Made by a program: the position numbers and the translations under genes. A stretch of DNA of 31,380 nucleotides, from contig CAZJGG010000035.1 of the NCBI GenBank assembly GCA_964545475.1, positions 1 to 31,380 of the forward strand, read 5' to 3'. The notes below the pieces were generated by a model. The model saw only the letters and a list, made by a program, of their open reading frames with translations. It did not search any database and was not told the DNA's origin. The DNA is from CAZJGG01 sp964545475. Lineage in GTDB: Bacteria; Bacillota; Clostridia; Lachnospirales; JAISER01. This document shows positions 31,010 to 31,380 of this stretch, one piece after another. How positions within the stretch are numbered: the first letter of the stretch is position 1; each line of letters begins with the position of its first letter.

Positions 31010-31380
31010 ATAATTGACAACGGTGCATAGCTCCGGATATAACATTTTATTAAATCATTTTCATCTTATTTTATCAGTGACGTTTATACAAAAACCCTTG
31101 TATTTGTGGGCTTCATTGTACTTCTTTGTCTCGTACAAAAATCTCTTAGTTATACCCCATTAGAGTTGACCAGTGGCAATATATTATTATCTTTTATGTT
31201 TTTATTAATTTTAATTATTTGACTACAATGTCTGCTAGAATTTATAATCATCTTGGGTTATTCAATGATCGATGTCATGTGTAATATATGCCTTACGTTA
31301 TGTCAGCTCGGAGCTGTAAATATTACTTTTTGTCTGTTAAATATTGTTGACCCATACCAAAATTTGGGGTAAAATGTAGT
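31010..31380 (+). other. Gene-free end of the window with three + strand promoter-like sequences
   Basis: No open reading frame with a ribosome binding site is visible here on either strand. Three promoter-like pairs point rightward: TTGACA/TATAAC (31014-31019 and 31038-31043, 18-base spacer), TTGACT/TATAAT (31219-31224 and 31243-31248, 18 bases), and TTGACC/TAAAAT (31347-31352 and 31370-31375, 17 bases). The last has a CCAAA-A-TTTGG inverted pair in its spacer. They probably serve a gene beyond 31380, but an AT-rich region gives chance matches easily. Confidence 0.45.

Noticed and set aside
31083..31169. GTG-started frame of 28 codons in the terminal gap
   Set aside because: It is short, has no ribosome binding site and no recognisable family; more likely chance.

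Overview
The window looks like a chromosomal segment from an AT-rich, anaerobic, spore-forming Firmicute of class Clostridia; the genus cannot be fixed from sequence alone. Supporting signs are SpoVAE with a sigma-G-like promoter, a GerMN-domain protein, rubredoxin, rubrerythrin and bacteriohemerythrin, an Opp peptide importer, ECF S-component transport, strong GGAGG ribosome binding sites, and several TTG/GTG starts. No rRNA, tRNA, CRISPR array, transposase or prophage gene was seen.

Left part (41-10085, + strand): uvrC, dnaE, pyk and a 52-residue rubredoxin follow each other closely and end at a perfect-stem terminator. A thioredoxin-reductase-like flavoprotein that lacks recognisable NADPH-binding motifs comes next, with its own terminator. 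Then come two small membrane proteins (one unknown, one YhhN-like) and tcdA for the ct6A tRNA modification.

Middle (10105-17119): a cysteine-free, secreted copper-amine-oxidase-N-type protein is followed by a 165-bp, near-perfectly centred palindromic element. Next is a queuosine-precursor transporter on the minus strand, divergent from a HAD phosphatase. An orphan spoVAE with its own sigma-G-like promoter and a GerMN-domain gene follow. Overlapping the GerMN gene is a two-gene cassette, an ABC/SMC-type ATPase and a TOPRIM-like protein, which is the best candidate in the window for an undescribed or poorly described (possibly anti-phage) system. A 6-phosphofructokinase gene closes this part.

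Right part (17233-31380): a cobalamin riboswitch with a terminator controls cblT-cblS (alpha-ribazole uptake and kinase). Then come a tandem HD/HD-GYP c-di-GMP phosphodiesterase, rubrerythrin and bacteriohemerythrin, an oxygen and oxidative-stress group. The remainder is on the minus strand: an ECF sigma/anti-sigma pair with an ECF-like promoter and a candidate 8-codon leader, serC-serA, and oppBCDFA transcribed from a consensus sigma-A promoter. The last 400 bases hold no gene but carry three promoter-like sequences pointing out of the window.

Family calls come from reading motifs in the translated sequences; no database search was run. Promoters and hairpins were found by eye and are predictions.
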